A stretch of 64,000 nucleotides of DNA from Buttiauxella warmboldiae (GCF_003818135.1 NZ_RPOH01000042.1:18328-82327), one strand, 5' to 3'; numbered from the stretch's first letter, positions 1-12,304 are shown. Numbers and translations: made by a program. Notes: generated from the sequence alone by a model not told the origin.

Positions 1-184
1 ACTCCTCCAGATCGCGCCGTACTGCGCGCGTGACTTCATCAACTTCGGTCCTCGTCAGCTCTCCGGTTTGGTTCATGCGTTTGCGCGCGCTGGCGACCAG
101 TTCGTCAATATCGCGCTCGCCGTTGCGTAACCGTTCGGTGAGCGAGGCCACCAGTTCGCGGTAAAATTGCGCAACCTTGTTCAT
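1..184 (-). CDS. ybeL: YbeL, zinc-ribbon domain protein (N-terminal part only)
   Basis: The minus strand reads from an ATG at 184 into a 61-residue N-terminal segment beginning MNKVAQFYRELVASL, which I recognise as YbeL (DUF1451). The gene runs off the left edge, so the C-terminal zinc-ribbon cysteines are not visible. A strong Shine-Dalgarno (AAGGAGG) lies just upstream of the ATG. It is divergent from leuS, as in E. coli, and the 250-base gap between them must hold both promoters. The cellular role of YbeL is unknown. Confidence 0.9.
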   Translation of the reverse strand, partial: MNKVAQFYRELVASLTERLRNGERDIDELVASARKRMNQTGELTRTEVDEVTRAVRRDLEE

Positions 185-434
185 CGTCTGCCTGCCTCCT
201 TGAAGAGATTCCTGCATTCAGTGCCATGTAACCTACTCTAATAGTAGACCTTAATTGGCTATCGCTTTGTTAGTTTGTCCGCAGAGGAGGTAAATAACGG
301 CAAACGAGAAATGACCGCGCGCGCTTTCGAAAGGCTGTTTTGCCGCTGTCTTATCGGCTATGCTATGCCGATCTGAACTTAATAGTTAAAGCTACAACCT
401 GTAGCTGTCTTTCATCACAGGACCACTGGCTGCC

Positions 435-3017
435 ATGCAAGAGCAATATCGCCCGGAAGAGATAGAATCCAACGTACAGCTTCACTGGCAAGAGAAGCGT
501 ACTTTTGAAGTTACCGAAGACGAAGGCAAAGAGAAGTATTACTGCCTCTCGATGCTCCCCTATCCTTCTGGCCGACTACACATGGGCCACGTTCGTAACT
601 ACACCATCGGTGACGTTATTGCGCGTTACCAGCGCATGCTCGGCAAAAACGTGCTGCAGCCTATCGGCTGGGATGCGTTCGGTCTGCCTGCTGAAGGGGC
701 CGCGGTAAAAAACAACACCGCCCCTGCGCCGTGGACTTACGACAATATCAATTACATGAAGAACCAGCTTAAAACGCTGGGCTTTGGCTATGACTGGAGC
801 CGCGAACTGGCAACCTGCACCCCGGAATACTACCGTTGGGAACAGCAGTTCTTTACCCAGCTGTACAACAAAGGGCTGGTGTACAAAAAGACCTCCGCAG
901 TTAACTGGTGCCCGAATGACCAGACCGTTCTGGCAAACGAACAGGTTATCGACGGCTGCTGCTGGCGCTGCGACTCAAAAGTTGAGCGCAAAGAGATCCC
1001 ACAGTGGTTTATCAAAATCACCGCTTACGCGGACGAACTGTTAAACGATCTGGACACGCTGGAGCACTGGCCCGATCAGGTCAAAACCATGCAGCGCAAC
1101 TGGATTGGCCGTTCTGAAGGCGTTGAAATTACTTTCGACGTTGAAAACAGCGCTGAAAAACTGACCGTTTACACCACGCGCCCGGACACCTTCATGGGTG
1201 TGACTTACCTGGCGGTTGCGGCAGGTCACCCAATCGCCCAACAGGCGGCACTGAACAATCCTGAATTGGCTGAGTTCGTTGACGAATGCCGTAATACCAA
1301 AGTTGCCGAAGCTGAAATGGCAACCATGGAGAAGAAAGGCGTGGCGACCGGCGTTAACGCCATTCACCCACTGACTGGCGAAGCTGTTCCAGTTTGGGTC
1401 GCTAACTTCGTCTTGATGGAATACGGCACCGGCGCGGTAATGGCGGTTCCAGGCCACGACCAGCGCGACTGGGAATTTGCCACCAAATACGGCCTGCAAA
1501 TCAAACCGGTTATTCTGAACGCTGACGGGAGCGAGCCTGATTTATCTGCGGCAGCAATGACCGAAAAAGGCGCGCTGTTTAACTCAGGCGAGTTCGACGG
1601 TCTGGACTTCCAGAACGCGTTCAACGCTATCGCTGATAAACTGGCCGCTATTGGCGTAGGCGAGCGTAAAGTTAACTACCGTCTGCGCGACTGGGGGGTT
1701 TCCCGCCAGCGTTACTGGGGCGCGCCAATTCCAATGGTCACCCTGGAAGACGGCACTGTCATGCCAACGCCTGCCGATCAACTGCCGGTTATCCTGCCTG
1801 AAGATGTGGTGATGGATGGTATCACCAGCCCAATTAAAGCCGATCCTGAGTGGGCGAAAACCACTATTGATGGCAAACCTGCGCTGCGTGAAACCGATAC
1901 CTTCGATACCTTCATGGAATCCTCCTGGTACTACGCGCGTTACACTTGCCCGCAGTACGACAAAGGTATGCTGGACTCCAAAGCGGCTAACTACTGGCTG
2001 CCGGTTGATATTTATATTGGCGGCATCGAACACGCCATCATGCACCTGCTCTACTTCCGTTTCTTCCACAAACTGATGCGCGATGCGGGTATGGTGACTT
2101 CTAATGAGCCTGCCAAACAGCTGCTGTGTCAGGGTATGGTTCTGGCAGATGCCTTCTATTACACCGGCGTTAACGGTGAGCGTAACTGGGTTTCCCCGGT
2201 AGATGCGATTGTCGAACGCGATGAGAAAGGGCGTATTATCAAAGCCTCTGACGCAGAAGGCCACGAACTGGTCTATGCTGGCATGAGCAAAATGTCGAAG
2301 TCGAAAAACAACGGCATCGACCCGCAGGTGATGGTGGAACGCTATGGCGCAGACACCGTTCGCCTGTTTATGATGTTTGCCTCCCCTGCGGATATGACGC
2401 TGGAATGGCAGGAGTCCGGCGTTGAGGGGGCTAACCGCTTCCTGAAACGCGTCTGGCGACTGGCTTACGAGCATACCAGCCGTGGCGCTGCGCCTGCGCT
2501 GGATGTTGCAGCGCTGAGCGAAGATCAAAAAGCTTTACGCCGTGACGTTCACAAAACTATCGCGAAAGTAACCGATGATATTGGTCGCCGTCAGACCTTT
2601 AACACCGCCATCGCGGCTATCATGGAGTTGATGAACAAGCTGGCGAAGGCACCGCAGGAGAGCGCCCAGGACCGCGCTTTGCTCAATGAAGCCCTGATGG
2701 CCGTTGTGCGTATGCTCTATCCGTTTACCCCGCATGCCTGCTTTAACATGTGGCAGTCGCTGGGCGGTGAAGGCGATATCGACAACGCGCCATGGCCGCA
2801 GGCTGATGAAAGCGCGATGGTTGAAGACTCGCTGCTGGTAGTGGTGCAGGTGAACGGTAAAGTTCGCGGTAAGATCACCGTTCCTGCCGATGCCACGCAA
2901 GAACAAGTACAGGAACGCGCAGGCCAGGAACATCTGGTTGCGAAATATCTTGAGGGTGTGACCGTGCGTAAAGTGATTTACGTACCGGGCAAACTGCTCA
3001 ACTTGGTTGTGGGCTAA
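435..3017 (+). CDS. leuS: Leucine--tRNA ligase
   Basis: Cytoplasmic class I aminoacyl-tRNA synthetase that charges tRNA-Leu. The 860-residue length matches E. coli LeuS. The signature HIGH-type motif HMGH is at residues 49-52 (inside [11 protein letters not shown]) and KMSKS at 619-623. The insertion between them contains the CP1 editing domain, with the TTRPDT threonine-rich motif that hydrolyses mischarged tRNA. The C-terminal leucine-specific domain ends [11 protein letters not shown]. It is the first gene of a head-to-tail run leuS-lptE-holA-nadD with very short spacers, so it probably drives that operon. Confidence 0.98.
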   Translation: MQEQYRPEEIESNVQLHWQEKRTFEVTEDEGKEKYYCLSMLPYPSGRLHMGHVRNYTIGDVIARYQRMLGKNVLQPIGWDAFGLPAEGAAVKNNTAPAPWTYDNINYMKNQLKTLGFGYDWSRELATCTPEYYRWEQQFFTQLYNKGLVYKKTSAVNWCPNDQTVLANEQVIDGCCWRCDSKVERKEIPQWFIKITAYADELLNDLDTLEHWPDQVKTMQRNWIGRSEGVEITFDVENSAEKLTVYTTRPDTFMGVTYLAVAAGHPIAQQAALNNPELAEFVDECRNTKVAEAEMATMEKKGVATGVNAIHPLTGEAVPVWVANFVLMEYGTGAVMAVPGHDQRDWEFATKYGLQIKPVILNADGSEPDLSAAAMTEKGALFNSGEFDGLDFQNAFNAIADKLAAIGVGERKVNYRLRDWGVSRQRYWGAPIPMVTLEDGTVMPTPADQLPVILPEDVVMDGITSPIKADPEWAKTTIDGKPALRETDTFDTFMESSWYYARYTCPQYDKGMLDSKAANYWLPVDIYIGGIEHAIMHLLYFRFFHKLMRDAGMVTSNEPAKQLLCQGMVLADAFYYTGVNGERNWVSPVDAIVERDEKGRIIKASDAEGHELVYAGMSKMSKSKNNGIDPQVMVERYGADTVRLFMMFASPADMTLEWQESGVEGANRFLKRVWRLAYEHTSRGAAPALDVAALSEDQKALRRDVHKTIAKVTDDIGRRQTFNTAIAAIMELMNKLAKAPQESAQDRALLNEALMAVVRMLYPFTPHACFNMWQSLGGEGDIDNAPWPQADESAMVEDSLLVVVQVNGKVRGKITVPADATQEQVQERAGQEHLVAKYLEGVTVRKVIYVPGKLLNLVVG

Positions 3018-3031
3018 GCGCAGGAGGAACC

Positions 3032-3640
3032 GTGCGACATCCCTTTATCAGCTTGTTAGTGGCTTTGGCGGTGCTCCTTACCGCCGGGTGTGGTTTTCAC
3101 CTGCGTGGCAGCACGCAGGTTCCGAGCCAAATGAAGACGTTGATTCTGAACTCAGGCGATCCCAACGGCCCATTAGCGCGTGAAGTTCGCTCGCAGTTGC
3201 GCCTGAACGGCGTCACCATTGTGGACGATACCGGTACGGGTGTTCGCAAGGATATTCCATCGCTTCGCTTGCTGGGCAGTGGGATGGGCCAGGATACCGC
3301 ATCTATCTTCCAGGACGGACGGACCGCCGAGTATCAGATGGTAATGACGGTTTCAGCACAAGTGCTGATTCCAGGTCACGATATCTACCCGGTTAGTGCC
3401 AGAGTGTATAAATCGTTCTTTGATAACCCGCTGACGGCGCTGGCAAAAGATGCCGAGCAAGACTTGCTTATCAAAGAGATGTATACCGCTGCGGCGCAAC
3501 AGCTGATCCGCAAGGTGATGAGCGTGCAGATCCCAGAAACTGAGGATGCCGCAAATCCACAGCAGGACACAGCTGTGCCTGCTGCGGTATCAACAGACCG
3601 GACATCGACCACGCTTGCGGTCACACCCGGTAGCCAATGA
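3032..3640 (+). CDS. lptE: LPS-assembly lipoprotein LptE
   Basis: Outer-membrane lipoprotein that plugs the LptD barrel and helps deliver lipopolysaccharide to the cell surface. The start is GTG behind AGGAGG. The signal peptide ends in the lipobox LTAGC with Cys20 as lipidation site, and the next residues GFHLRGS are typical of the family. The predicted 202 residues are a little longer than the 193 of E. coli; the extra length is in the threonine/alanine-rich C-terminal tail, which is normally variable. The stop overlaps the holA start (ATGA), implying translational coupling. Confidence 0.96.
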   Translation: MRHPFISLLVALAVLLTAGCGFHLRGSTQVPSQMKTLILNSGDPNGPLAREVRSQLRLNGVTIVDDTGTGVRKDIPSLRLLGSGMGQDTASIFQDGRTAEYQMVMTVSAQVLIPGHDIYPVSARVYKSFFDNPLTALAKDAEQDLLIKEMYTAAAQQLIRKVMSVQIPETEDAANPQQDTAVPAAVSTDRTSTTLAVTPGSQ

Positions 3641-4668
3641 TCCGGTTGTACCCTGAACAACTCCGTGCGCAGCTCAATGAAGGGCTGCGCGCGGCGTATC
3701 TGCTGCTCGGTAACGACCCGCTACTCCTTCAGGAAAGCCAGGATGCCATTCGCCAGACGGCGAGCGCTCAGGGCTTTGCCGAACATCATACGGTGCAGAT
3801 TGATGCCGCGACCGACTGGCAGGATCTGTTCTCTATTTGCCAGGCGTTAAGCCTGTTTGCCAGCCGCCAGACGCTGCTGTTACTGCTGCCGGAAAATGGC
3901 CCTAACGCCGCGATCAACACGCAGCTTGAGAGGCTGGTTTCCCTGCTGCACGACGATATTGCGCTGCTGGTACGGGGTAATAAATTCACCAAAGCACAGG
4001 AAAATGCGGCATGGCTTGGGAAACTGGCCGACCGTAGCGTGATGGTGACCTGCCAGACGCCCGAACAGGCACAGCTGCCGCGCTGGGTTGCCCAACGCGC
4101 GAAGCAGATGAATCTCACGCTCGACGACGCGGCCAATCAGCTGCTGTGTTACTGCTACGAAGGTAACCTGCTGGCGCTGTCACAGGCCCTGGAGCGCCTG
4201 TCGCTAATCTGGCCGGATGGTAAGCTGACCCTGCCGCGGATTGAGCAAGCGGTCAATGACGCTGCCCACTTCACCCCTTTCCACTGGGTAGATGCGATTC
4301 TGGCCGGAAAAAGCAAGCGCGCATTGCATATCCTGCAACAGCTACGGCTGGAAGCGAGCGAGCCGGTGATCCTGCTGCGAACCATTCAGCGCGAATTACT
4401 GCTGCTGGTTAACCTCAAGCGCCAGTCCGCCAGCACCCCGCTGCGAACCTTATTCGATCAGCAGCGCGTCTGGCAAAACCGGCGCGCGCTGGTGACGGAA
4501 GCACTCAACCGCTTATCTGCCGGGCAGCTTTATCAGGCGGTGCGTCTACTTAGACAAATCGAAATCACGCTGAAAAAAGATTACGGGCAGTCCGTCTGGG
4601 CCGAGCTTGAAGGGCTCTCGCTGTTGCTGTGCCATAAAGCCCTGGCGGAAATTTTCATTGATGGGTAA
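3637..4668 (+). CDS. holA: DNA polymerase III subunit delta
   Basis: Delta subunit of the clamp-loader complex; it opens the beta sliding clamp. Length is 343 residues, as in E. coli. The N-terminal [13 protein letters not shown] and the AAA+-like body are characteristic. It starts inside the lptE stop codon (ATGA) and its end overlaps nadD by 8 bases, so lptE, holA and nadD are likely translated as a coupled set. Nothing unusual was seen. Confidence 0.97.
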   Translation: MIRLYPEQLRAQLNEGLRAAYLLLGNDPLLLQESQDAIRQTASAQGFAEHHTVQIDAATDWQDLFSICQALSLFASRQTLLLLLPENGPNAAINTQLERLVSLLHDDIALLVRGNKFTKAQENAAWLGKLADRSVMVTCQTPEQAQLPRWVAQRAKQMNLTLDDAANQLLCYCYEGNLLALSQALERLSLIWPDGKLTLPRIEQAVNDAAHFTPFHWVDAILAGKSKRALHILQQLRLEASEPVILLRTIQRELLLLVNLKRQSASTPLRTLFDQQRVWQNRRALVTEALNRLSAGQLYQAVRLLRQIEITLKKDYGQSVWAELEGLSLLLCHKALAEIFIDG

Positions 4669-5314
4669 CAGCACATCGCCTTTAATTGCGCTGTATGGCG
4701 GGACATTCGACCCCATCCATTACGGGCATTTAAAACCGGTTGAAGCGCTGGCAAAACAGGTGGCGCTGCATCGGGTCACTATCATGCCGAATAATGTGCC
4801 GCCCCATCGTCCGCAGCCGCGGGCGAACGGCCAGCAGCGCAAATCGATGATCGAACTGGCCATTGCCGGGAATCCGCTGTTTAGCCTTGACGATCGCGAA
4901 CTGCAGCGCGCAACCCCCTCTTATACCGTGGAAACGCTGGAACAGCTGCGCGCGGAAACCGGCGCTGAGCAGCCGCTGGCCTTTATTGTCGGCCAGGATT
5001 CGCTGCTCAACCTGCAACGCTGGCACCGCTGGGAAACGCTGCTGACACTCTGCCACCTGCTGGTTTGTCAACGTCCGGGCTATTCCCTGACGATGAAAAC
5101 TTCCGCAGAACAACGGTGGCTTGATAAACACCGAAGCACCTCGGTTGAACAGCTGCACTCCATGCCCGCCGGTAAAATTTACCTCGCACCAACGCCGATG
5201 GTCGACATTTCTGCCACCGTTATCCGCCAGCGTTTAGCGCACCATTTACCCTGCGACGATCTGCTCCCTGCGGCGGTCGCCGGGTTTATTCGTCAGCACC
5301 ATCTGTATACTTAA
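4661..5314 (+). CDS. nadD: Nicotinate-nucleotide adenylyltransferase
   Basis: Transfers AMP from ATP to nicotinate mononucleotide in NAD biosynthesis. The nucleotidyltransferase signature [11 protein letters not shown] lies near the N-terminus and the [10 protein letters not shown] motif near the C-terminus. The frame is open further upstream, but the ATG at 4661 gives 217 residues, close to the 213 of E. coli, and places the signature at the usual distance from the start. It overlaps holA by 8 bases at its start and converges on cobD with a 29-base overlap at its end. Confidence 0.95.
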   Translation: MGNSTSPLIALYGGTFDPIHYGHLKPVEALAKQVALHRVTIMPNNVPPHRPQPRANGQQRKSMIELAIAGNPLFSLDDRELQRATPSYTVETLEQLRAETGAEQPLAFIVGQDSLLNLQRWHRWETLLTLCHLLVCQRPGYSLTMKTSAEQRWLDKHRSTSVEQLHSMPAGKIYLAPTPMVDISATVIRQRLAHHLPCDDLLPAAVAGFIRQHHLYT

Positions 5315-6380
5315 GCACTCGCCGCAGCGCATCCAATAGCCTGTCGTTATCTGCCGGGCTTTTTATCGCTACGCGATAATAGCGCGCATCGAGACCCGGA
5401 TAATTTGCACAATGGCGAATGAGAATGTTCTCTTCCAGTAACGCCCGTTGCAGCTCTAACCCATTGACGTCACAGCGCAGAAAAATATAGTTCGCCCGGG
5501 GCGGCCACGCTTTGATTCCAGCTAATTCGTTCAGGCCATTAAACAGGCGGGGCTGCTCGGCGCTCAGCCAGCGATAGCTGGCGGCAATATAAGCCTGATC
5601 GTTCAGGATCACCTCCCCGGCAAGGGCTGCAAATGCATTAATCGTCCACGGCTCGCGCTGCTCCCGAATACGTCCAACCGTTGCGGTATCCGCACTGACC
5701 AGATAACCCAGCCGCAGCCCGGCTATAGCAAAAAATTTAGTCAGCGAGCGTAAAACATAAAGCTGCGGAAACCTCGCCAGGTGAGGAATTAAGCCGGGTT
5801 CCTGCGGTAAAAAATCAAGAAAGGCTTCATCCATAATCAGCGCAATATGATTTTCACGGCAGCGTTGCGCAATAGCCAGCAGCAGAGCGCTATCGGGCAT
5901 CAGCCCGGTGGGGTTATTTGGCGTGCATAAAAACAGGCAATCAAGCTCGGGCGTTAATACCGTAAGCAGCGACTCATCCGGCTGCCAGCCTTGTGCTTCA
6001 GAAAGGTGAAAATCCACGATCTCGCAGCCAATGCGGGTTAATGCGCGGCGATATTCAGCAAAGCCCGGGGTCAGCAGCAGCGCTTTACGCGGTGAGAGTT
6101 GCTGTACCAGATTAAATATCAGCTCCGTTTCGCCATTTCCCGCCAGCACCCACTGCGCGGGAACCTGGTGATAAGCCGCTAAGGCCTGGTGCAGGGCGCG
6201 ATATTCCACATCCGGGTAACGCTCAGCCAGCGCCAGATTATCGGTAATGGCGCGTTTTAACGAGTCCGGCATCCCTAACGGATTAATGTTGGCGCTAAAA
6301 TCGATCAGTGAATCCGCCTCCACGCCCATCGCTGCTGCCGCTTCAATAATATTGCCGCCGTGCTGACTGCTGAACGCCAT
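5286..6380 (-). CDS. cobD: Threonine-phosphate decarboxylase CobD
   Basis: PLP-dependent fold-type I enzyme that makes (R)-1-amino-2-propanol phosphate, the linker between the corrin ring and the nucleotide loop of cobalamin. The ATG at 6380 gives 364 residues, the length of Salmonella CobD. Visible motifs are HGGN near the N-terminus, [17 protein letters not shown] and [15 protein letters not shown], where Lys215 is the expected PLP lysine. It is divergent from cobC across a 91-base gap. Here cobD sits away from a large cob operon, next to nadD. Only late cobalamin steps are present in the window, which suits either full synthesis or corrinoid salvage. Confidence 0.93.
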   Translation of the reverse strand: MAFSSQHGGNIIEAAAAMGVEADSLIDFSANINPLGMPDSLKRAITDNLALAERYPDVEYRALHQALAAYHQVPAQWVLAGNGETELIFNLVQQLSPRKALLLTPGFAEYRRALTRIGCEIVDFHLSEAQGWQPDESLLTVLTPELDCLFLCTPNNPTGLMPDSALLLAIAQRCRENHIALIMDEAFLDFLPQEPGLIPHLARFPQLYVLRSLTKFFAIAGLRLGYLVSADTATVGRIREQREPWTINAFAALAGEVILNDQAYIAASYRWLSAEQPRLFNGLNELAGIKAWPPRANYIFLRCDVNGLELQRALLEENILIRHCANYPGLDARYYRVAIKSPADNDRLLDALRRVLKYTDGADE

Positions 6381-6471
6381 ACTTCCCCCGATAAAACGGA
6401 CTTCGTTACTAAAGGCACAATGATACACTGATGCCAGGGCCTGCCACAGCCAACGTTGATGTGAGGATGAG

Positions 6472-7083
6472 ATGAAATTATGGTTAGTACGCCATGGGCA
6501 AACCCAGGCAAATGTCGATGGCTTGTATAGCGGGTTTTGCGAAACGCCGCTGACCGAACTGGGTATCAGCCAGGCCGAAGCGGTAGCCGATATGTTAAGC
6601 CAGGTGGCGTTTTCCCGCGTGCTTTGCAGCGAACGGATACGTGCGCAACACACCATGCAGATGATCCTCCGGCAACGCGAAATCCCCGTGGTTACTGACC
6701 CGCGCCTGAATGAGATGAATTTTGGCGACTGGGAAATGCGCCACCATCGCGATTTACAACGTCTGGATGCGGAAAACTATGCTGCATGGTGCAGTGACTG
6801 GCAGCATGTGATCCCAAAGAATGGCGAAGGTTTCCAGCTTTTCTCCCGGCGCGTCAGCGAGTTTTGCGCCTCGCTTTCCACCTTCCCCGAAGAGGAGAAG
6901 ATGCTGATTGTCAGCCATCAGGGAGTGCTGAGCTTGCTGATCGCGACGCTGCTCAAGATGCCACCCGCGTCGCTGTGGCATTTTGTCATTGAGCAAGGGG
7001 CGTGGAGCTGTATTGAGATTCGGGATGGTTTTACTACGCTTATCACCCTCAATAACCGCGCGATTGACCTTCCGGCCCGGTGA
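6472..7083 (+). CDS. cobC: Adenosylcobalamin/alpha-ribazole phosphatase CobC
   Basis: Histidine-phosphatase superfamily enzyme that removes the 5'-phosphate from alpha-ribazole phosphate or adenosylcobalamin phosphate in the last steps of B12 assembly. The catalytic RHG is at residues 7-9 (His8) and the second histidine of the phosphate pocket is His149 in VSHQG. Length is 203 residues. It is divergent from cobD, so both probably share one control region at 6381-6471. In E. coli a cobC homologue sits at the same place beside nadD, but without a cobD partner. Confidence 0.92.
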   Translation: MKLWLVRHGQTQANVDGLYSGFCETPLTELGISQAEAVADMLSQVAFSRVLCSERIRAQHTMQMILRQREIPVVTDPRLNEMNFGDWEMRHHRDLQRLDAENYAAWCSDWQHVIPKNGEGFQLFSRRVSEFCASLSTFPEEEKMLIVSHQGVLSLLIATLLKMPPASLWHFVIEQGAWSCIEIRDGFTTLITLNNRAIDLPAR

Positions 7084-7333
7084 GTGACAAGCATTGCAAG
7101 CGCGCCAACCATTGACACTACACCTCAGACTGTTATGCTCCGCTGCCATAATTTCCTGCCCGCAAGCATGACTTTCCGGAATAGTTTTACAAAAATGGCG
7201 ATGCAAACCGGCTCACTCGGTGGGATGATACCCCGCCTTGAGCGCCGCATTGCCGACGGGTCAGTAAAGCTGCCCGATTATGGGTATCATGCGGGCTAAA
7301 TCGAACACACTCTACTTTTCCCAGGGGGAACAC

Positions 7334-7651
7334 TTGCAGGGTAAAGAATTTCAGGATTTCATCGTCGATAAAATCGACGACCTCAAAGGCCAGGACATCG
7401 TTGCTCTGGATGTTCAGGGTAAATCAAGCATCACTGATTGCATGATTATCTGTACCGGTACTTCTAATCGCCACGTTATGTCTATCGCAGAACACGTCGT
7501 AGAATCATCCCGCAAAGCAGGTTTTGATGCGCTGGGTGTGAAAGGCATTAACGCGACTGACTGGGTAGTTGTTGATCTTGGCGAAGTTATCGTTCATGTG
7601 ATGCAAGAAGAAAGCCGTCAACTGTACGAGCTGGAAAAACTCTGGGGTTAA
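7334..7651 (+). CDS. rsfS: Ribosomal silencing factor RsfS
   Basis: Binds ribosomal protein L14 and blocks subunit joining when nutrients are short. The conserved core [11 protein letters not shown] and [10 protein letters not shown] are present. I chose the TTG at 7334, which follows AGGGGG at a good distance and yields 105 residues, the E. coli length; E. coli also uses TTG here. An in-frame ATG at 7280 would add 18 residues with no family support. It is followed after 3 bases by rlmH, forming the rsfS-rlmH-mrdA-mrdB-rlpA operon. Confidence 0.94.
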   Translation: MQGKEFQDFIVDKIDDLKGQDIVALDVQGKSSITDCMIICTGTSNRHVMSIAEHVVESSRKAGFDALGVKGINATDWVVVDLGEVIVHVMQEESRQLYELEKLWG

Positions 7652-7654
7652 TGC

Positions 7655-8125
7655 GTGAAGCTGCAACTAGTCGCAGTCGGCACGAAAATGCCTGACTGGG
7701 TACAAACCGGCTTTACCGAGTACCTGCGTCGTTTCCCTAAGGATATGCCATTTGAACTGGTAGAAATTCCTGCGGGGAAACGCAGCAAAAATGCCGATAT
7801 CAAACGCATTCTCGAAAAAGAGGGTGAAATGATGTTGGCGGCGGCCGGCAAGGGCAACCGAATTGTCACGCTCGATATCCCAGGCCAACCTTGGGATACG
7901 CCGCAGCTTGCCGTACAGCTTGAACGCTGGAAGCAGGATGGTCGGGACGTTAGCTTGCTGATTGGTGGCCCGGAAGGGCTTGCACCGGCGTGCAAGGCTG
8001 CCGCTGAGCAAAGCTGGTCGCTTTCCAGTCTGACTATGCCGCATCCGCTGGTGCGGGTGCTGGTGGCGGAAAGCCTGTACCGCGCATGGAGTATTACTAC
8101 CAATCATCCTTATCACCGTGAGTAA
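7655..8125 (+). CDS. rlmH: 23S rRNA (pseudouridine-1915-N3)-methyltransferase RlmH
   Basis: SPOUT-class methyltransferase that modifies pseudouridine 1915 in helix 69 of 23S rRNA using SAM. The start is GTG directly after the rsfS stop. The C-terminal trefoil-knot motifs LIGGPEGL and LPHP-type (here [18 protein letters not shown]) are intact. Length is 156 residues, one more than E. coli, because of an extra glycine in [10 protein letters not shown]. It is co-oriented with mrdA 27 bases downstream. Confidence 0.95.
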   Translation: MKLQLVAVGTKMPDWVQTGFTEYLRRFPKDMPFELVEIPAGKRSKNADIKRILEKEGEMMLAAAGKGNRIVTLDIPGQPWDTPQLAVQLERWKQDGRDVSLLIGGPEGLAPACKAAAEQSWSLSSLTMPHPLVRVLVAESLYRAWSITTNHPYHRE

Positions 8126-8152
8126 ATATCGTCAGGTAGAACAAAGCTGCGG

Positions 8153-10054
8153 ATGAAATTACAGAATTCTTTTCGTGACTATACCGCTGAGTCTGCGCTC
8201 TTTGTGCGCCGGGCGCTGGTCGCGTTTCTCGGTATTTTGGCGTTGACCGGCGTGCTTATCGCCAACCTTTATAATTTGCAAATCGTCCGTTTCACCGACT
8301 ACCAGACCCGCTCGAATGAAAACCGCATAAAGCTGGTGCCCATCCCGCCTAGCCGCGGCATTATCTACGATCGCAACGGCAAGCCGCTGGCGCTTAACCG
8401 CACCATTTACCAGGTGGAAATGATGCCGGAAAAAGTGGATGACGTGCAGGCGACGCTGGAAGCGCTGCGCTCAGTGGTGAATTTAACCGACGAGGATATT
8501 GCCAACTTTAAGAAAGAGCGCGCCCGCTCCCATCGCTTCACCTCTATTCCGGTCAAAATCAACCTCACTGAAGAGCAGGTTGCCCGTTTTGCCGTGAATC
8601 AGTACCGCTTCCCGGGCGTTGAAGTTAAAGGCTATAAACGCCGCTTCTACCCGTATGGCTCAGCGCTGACCCACGTGATTGGCTATGTCTCTAAAATTAA
8701 CGACAAAGACGTTGAACGCCTCAATAAAGACGGCAAGCTGGCTAACTATGCCGCAACCCATGATATCGGCAAGCTCGGCATTGAACGTTATTACGAAGAC
8801 GTGTTACATGGCCAGACCGGCTATGAAGAAGTGGAAGTCAACAACCGTGGTCGCGTTATTCGCCAGCTTAAAGAGGTGCCGCCGCAGGCCGGGCACGATA
8901 TTTATCTGACTATCGACCTTGAGCTGCAGAATTATATCGAAACCTTACTGGCCGGCAGCCGCGCCGCGGTGGTGGTCACAGACCCGCGCACCGGCGGCAT
9001 TCTGGCGCTGGTTTCCATGCCAAGCTACAACCCGAACCTGTTCGTTGATGGTATTTCGAGCAAAGACTATTCCGGCCTGCTTAACGATCCCAATACGCCG
9101 CTGATCAACCGCGCGACCCAGGGGGTTTATCCTCCGGCATCTACGGTGAAACCGTATATGGCCGTTTCGGCATTGAGCCTAGGGGTTATCACCAAGAATA
9201 CCTCGCTGTTCGACCCCGGCTGGTGGCAGCTACCGGGCTCTGAAAAGCGCTACCGCGACTGGAAAAAATGGGGCCACGGCCGCCTGAATGTCACCAAAGC
9301 GCTGGAAGAGTCGGCGGATACCTACTTCTATCAGGTTGCCTATGACATGGGAATCGACCGCATGGGCGAGTGGATGCGCAAGTTTGGCTATGGCGACTAT
9401 ACGGGTATCGATCTTGCCGAAGAGAGAGCCGGCAACATGCCAACGCGTGAATGGAAACTGAAACGCTTTAAAAAGCCGTGGTATCAGGGTGACACCATTC
9501 CTGTCGGTATCGGCCAGGGTTACTGGACGGCGACGCCGATTCAAATGAGCAAGTCGATGATGATCCTGATTAACGACGGTATCGTGCGCGTGCCTCATTT
9601 CCTGATGAGCACCGTTGAAAACGGCAAACAGGTGCCGTGGCAGCAACCGGTTCAGCCGCCGGTGGGTGATATCCATTCAGGTTACTGGGAAATTGCCAAA
9701 GACGGCATGTATGGCGTAGCCAACCGTCCTAACGGTACTGCCCATAAGTATTTTGCCAATGCGCCTTATAAGATTGCGGCAAAATCAGGGACCGCGCAGG
9801 TCTTTGGCCTGAAAGCCAATGAAACCTATAACGCCCACAAAATTGCTGAACGTTTACGCGACCATAAATTAATGATCGCCTTCGCCCCTTATAACAATCC
9901 ACAGGTTTCTGTCACCATGATTCTGGAAAACGGTGGTGCAGGCCCCGCGGTAGGTACCGTCATGCGCCAGATCCTCGACCATATTATGCTCGGGGATAAC
10001 AACACGGTACTGTCGGCAGAAGTCCCCGCATCGCCGGGGGCTGAGGACCAATAA
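8153..10054 (+). CDS. mrdA: Penicillin-binding protein 2 (peptidoglycan transpeptidase)
   Basis: Class B PBP of the elongasome; it cross-links new peptidoglycan during rod-shaped growth together with RodA. It has a single N-terminal transmembrane anchor (about residues 20-42), a pedestal domain and a transpeptidase domain with all three active-site motifs: STVK at 330-333, SAD at 387-389 and KSG at 544-546. Length is 633 residues, identical to E. coli. It is separated from mrdB by only 2 bases. Confidence 0.97.
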   Translation: MKLQNSFRDYTAESALFVRRALVAFLGILALTGVLIANLYNLQIVRFTDYQTRSNENRIKLVPIPPSRGIIYDRNGKPLALNRTIYQVEMMPEKVDDVQATLEALRSVVNLTDEDIANFKKERARSHRFTSIPVKINLTEEQVARFAVNQYRFPGVEVKGYKRRFYPYGSALTHVIGYVSKINDKDVERLNKDGKLANYAATHDIGKLGIERYYEDVLHGQTGYEEVEVNNRGRVIRQLKEVPPQAGHDIYLTIDLELQNYIETLLAGSRAAVVVTDPRTGGILALVSMPSYNPNLFVDGISSKDYSGLLNDPNTPLINRATQGVYPPASTVKPYMAVSALSLGVITKNTSLFDPGWWQLPGSEKRYRDWKKWGHGRLNVTKALEESADTYFYQVAYDMGIDRMGEWMRKFGYGDYTGIDLAEERAGNMPTREWKLKRFKKPWYQGDTIPVGIGQGYWTATPIQMSKSMMILINDGIVRVPHFLMSTVENGKQVPWQQPVQPPVGDIHSGYWEIAKDGMYGVANRPNGTAHKYFANAPYKIAAKSGTAQVFGLKANETYNAHKIAERLRDHKLMIAFAPYNNPQVSVTMILENGGAGPAVGTVMRQILDHIMLGDNNTVLSAEVPASPGAEDQ

Positions 10055-10056
10055 CC

Positions 10057-11169
10057 ATGACTGATAATCCAAATAAAAAATCGTTCTGGGATAAAATCCA
10101 TCTCGACCCGCTGTTCCTGATGACCATTCTGGCGCTGCTTATTTTTAGCGCACTGGTTATCTGGAGCGCCAGTGGCCAGGACATGGGGATGATGGAGCGC
10201 AAGAGCGGCCAGATCCTGATTGGGCTGATCGTGATGATCGTGATGGCGCAAATCCCGCCCCGCGTTTATGAAGGCTGGGCGCCCTATCTGTATATCGTCT
10301 GTATCATCTTACTGGTGGCGGTGGATGCCTTCGGTGCGATATCCAAAGGCGCACAGCGCTGGCTTGACCTCGGTATCGTACGTTTCCAGCCGTCCGAGAT
10401 CGCCAAGATTGCCGTGCCGCTGATGGTGGCGCGCTTTATTAACCGCGACGTCTGCCCGCCGACGCTGAAAAATACCGGCATCGCGCTGGTGCTGATTTTC
10501 ATGCCGACGCTGCTGGTTGCCGCACAGCCCGATCTGGGCACCTCAATTCTTATCGCTGCATCTGGCCTTTTTGTCCTGTTCTTATCGGGGATGAGCTGGA
10601 AACTTATCGGCGTTGCCGTACTACTGCTCGCCGCGTTCATTCCTATCCTGTGGTTCTTCCTGATGCACGATTACCAACGTGCGCGCGTAATGATGCTGCT
10701 CGACCCCGAAAGCGATCCCCTTGGCGCCGGCTACCATATTATTCAGTCTAAAATTGCTATTGGCTCCGGCGGGCTGCGTGGCAAGGGATGGCTGCACGGC
10801 ACCCAGTCGCAGCTTGAGTTTTTACCTGAACGCCATACCGACTTTATCTTTGCGGTACTTGCCGAGGAGCTTGGTCTGGTTGGGGTGCTGGTGTTACTGG
10901 CCCTCTATCTGTTGCTTATTATGCGCGGTCTGATTATTGCCGCTCGCGCCCAGACCACATTTGGCCGGGTGATGGCTGGTGGGTTAATGTTAATTTTATT
11001 CGTATACGTGTTTGTTAACATTGGCATGGTTAGTGGTATCTTACCGGTGGTCGGCGTACCTTTGCCGCTGGTGAGCTACGGGGGCTCGGCCCTGATCGTT
11101 CTGATGGCCGGGTTTGGTATCGTGATGTCGATACATACCCACAGAAAAATGTTATCAAAAAGCGTGTAA
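10057..11169 (+). CDS. mrdB: Rod-shape-determining peptidoglycan glycosyltransferase RodA
   Basis: SEDS-family polytopic membrane enzyme that polymerises lipid II, the partner of PBP2. The 370 residues contain about ten hydrophobic segments. Family motifs include [16 protein letters not shown] and the C-terminal [12 protein letters not shown]. It sits directly behind mrdA and in front of rlpA. Confidence 0.97.
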   Translation: MTDNPNKKSFWDKIHLDPLFLMTILALLIFSALVIWSASGQDMGMMERKSGQILIGLIVMIVMAQIPPRVYEGWAPYLYIVCIILLVAVDAFGAISKGAQRWLDLGIVRFQPSEIAKIAVPLMVARFINRDVCPPTLKNTGIALVLIFMPTLLVAAQPDLGTSILIAASGLFVLFLSGMSWKLIGVAVLLLAAFIPILWFFLMHDYQRARVMMLLDPESDPLGAGYHIIQSKIAIGSGGLRGKGWLHGTQSQLEFLPERHTDFIFAVLAEELGLVGVLVLLALYLLLIMRGLIIAARAQTTFGRVMAGGLMLILFVYVFVNIGMVSGILPVVGVPLPLVSYGGSALIVLMAGFGIVMSIHTHRKMLSKSV

Positions 11170-11185
11170 GTGGATGAGGTGCGTA

Positions 11186-12304
11186 ATGGTTAAGCGTTGG
11201 CTTGGGATCTGTGTCGTTGCTGCAATACTGGCTGGCTGCTCGTCTGATGACGGCAACCAACAGCAGGTAAACCAGCCGCCGCAGCCGGCGGTGTGTAATG
11301 GCCCAACGGTTGAAATCAGCGGCGCCGATCCGCGTTTCGAACCGTTAAATCCTTCGGTTAATCAGGATTACGAAAATAACGGCAGGCGCTATAAGATCGT
11401 GCAAAACCCGGCAAACTTCAGCCAGGCGGGTTTTGCCGCCATTTATGATGCCGAACCGGGTAGCAACCTGACCTCATCAGGCGAACCTTTCGATCCCTCA
11501 GCATTGACGGCCGCTCACCCAACGCTCCCGATTCCGAGCTATGCGCGGATCACCAATCTGGCGAATGGCCGCATGATTATCGTGCGCATCAATGACCGTG
11601 GCCCGTATGGCAATGACCGCGTGATCTCCTTGTCGCGCGCCGCAGCCGACCGCCTGAATAACTCAAACAATACCAAAGTGCGTATCGACCCGATTGTTGT
11701 GGCGCAAGACGGCACGATGTCCGGCCCGGGTACTGCATGTACCACTATCGCGAAGCAAACTTACGCCCTGCCCGCGCGCCCGGATTTAAACAGCGGAATG
11801 GGCAGTGCGACTTCTGCTGCTGTTGACGCCCCTCAGGGTGACGTTCTGGCAATCAGTAATTCAACGCTGCAAAGTGAAGATACGACTGGCGCGCCCGTTC
11901 GCAGCAGTGGTTTCTTAGGTGCCGCTACCCCTCTGGCTCCTGGCGTGATTGAAAGTGAACAGCCCGAAGCGACGGCCACCGCGGCGGCTGCAACACCCGT
12001 GCAACAAAATGCGCCGATCGTCGCGCCAGGCTCCGCTCAGGGTAGCATACCAACTGCCGCACCAGCTGCAGCCGGGCACTATGTGGTGCAGGTTGGCGCA
12101 GTCAGCGATCGGGCTCGCGCCGTACAGTGGCAGCAGAAACTGAGCCAGCAATTTGGCGTGCCCGGGCAGGTTTCCAGTAATGGCACCATGTATCGGGTGC
12201 AGCTCGGGCCATTTGCCAGTAAAAGTGAAGCGAGCGTCCTGCAGCAACGCCTGATGAGCGAAACCCAGCAGCAATCCTTCATCACTAACGCACCCGCTAT
12301 GTAA
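11186..12304 (+). CDS. rlpA: Septal-ring lytic transglycosylase lipoprotein RlpA
   Basis: Outer-membrane lipoprotein with an N-terminal double-psi beta-barrel domain and a C-terminal SPOR domain (HYVVQVGAV onward) that binds denuded septal glycan. The lipobox is LAGC with Cys18. Two ATGs are possible, at 11174 and 11186. I chose 11186 because GAGG lies just upstream at normal spacing and the signal peptide then has the usual short basic start MVKRW. The middle is an alanine/proline-rich linker. Length is 372 residues against 362 in E. coli. The proposed transglycosylase activity is shown for Pseudomonas and is uncertain in enterics. Confidence 0.93.
   Translation: MVKRWLGICVVAAILAGCSSDDGNQQQVNQPPQPAVCNGPTVEISGADPRFEPLNPSVNQDYENNGRRYKIVQNPANFSQAGFAAIYDAEPGSNLTSSGEPFDPSALTAAHPTLPIPSYARITNLANGRMIIVRINDRGPYGNDRVISLSRAAADRLNNSNNTKVRIDPIVVAQDGTMSGPGTACTTIAKQTYALPARPDLNSGMGSATSAAVDAPQGDVLAISNSTLQSEDTTGAPVRSSGFLGAATPLAPGVIESEQPEATATAAAATPVQQNAPIVAPGSAQGSIPTAAPAAAGHYVVQVGAVSDRARAVQWQQKLSQQFGVPGQVSSNGTMYRVQLGPFASKSEASVLQQRLMSETQQQSFITNAPAM

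Noticed and set aside
1584..2528. 314-codon minus-strand frame inside leuS
   Set aside because: Shadow frame of a strongly conserved gene; composition follows the leuS codons on the other strand.
7084..7299. 71-codon frame between cobC and rsfS
   Set aside because: It overlaps the upstream region of rsfS, has no ribosome site and no protein-like pattern.
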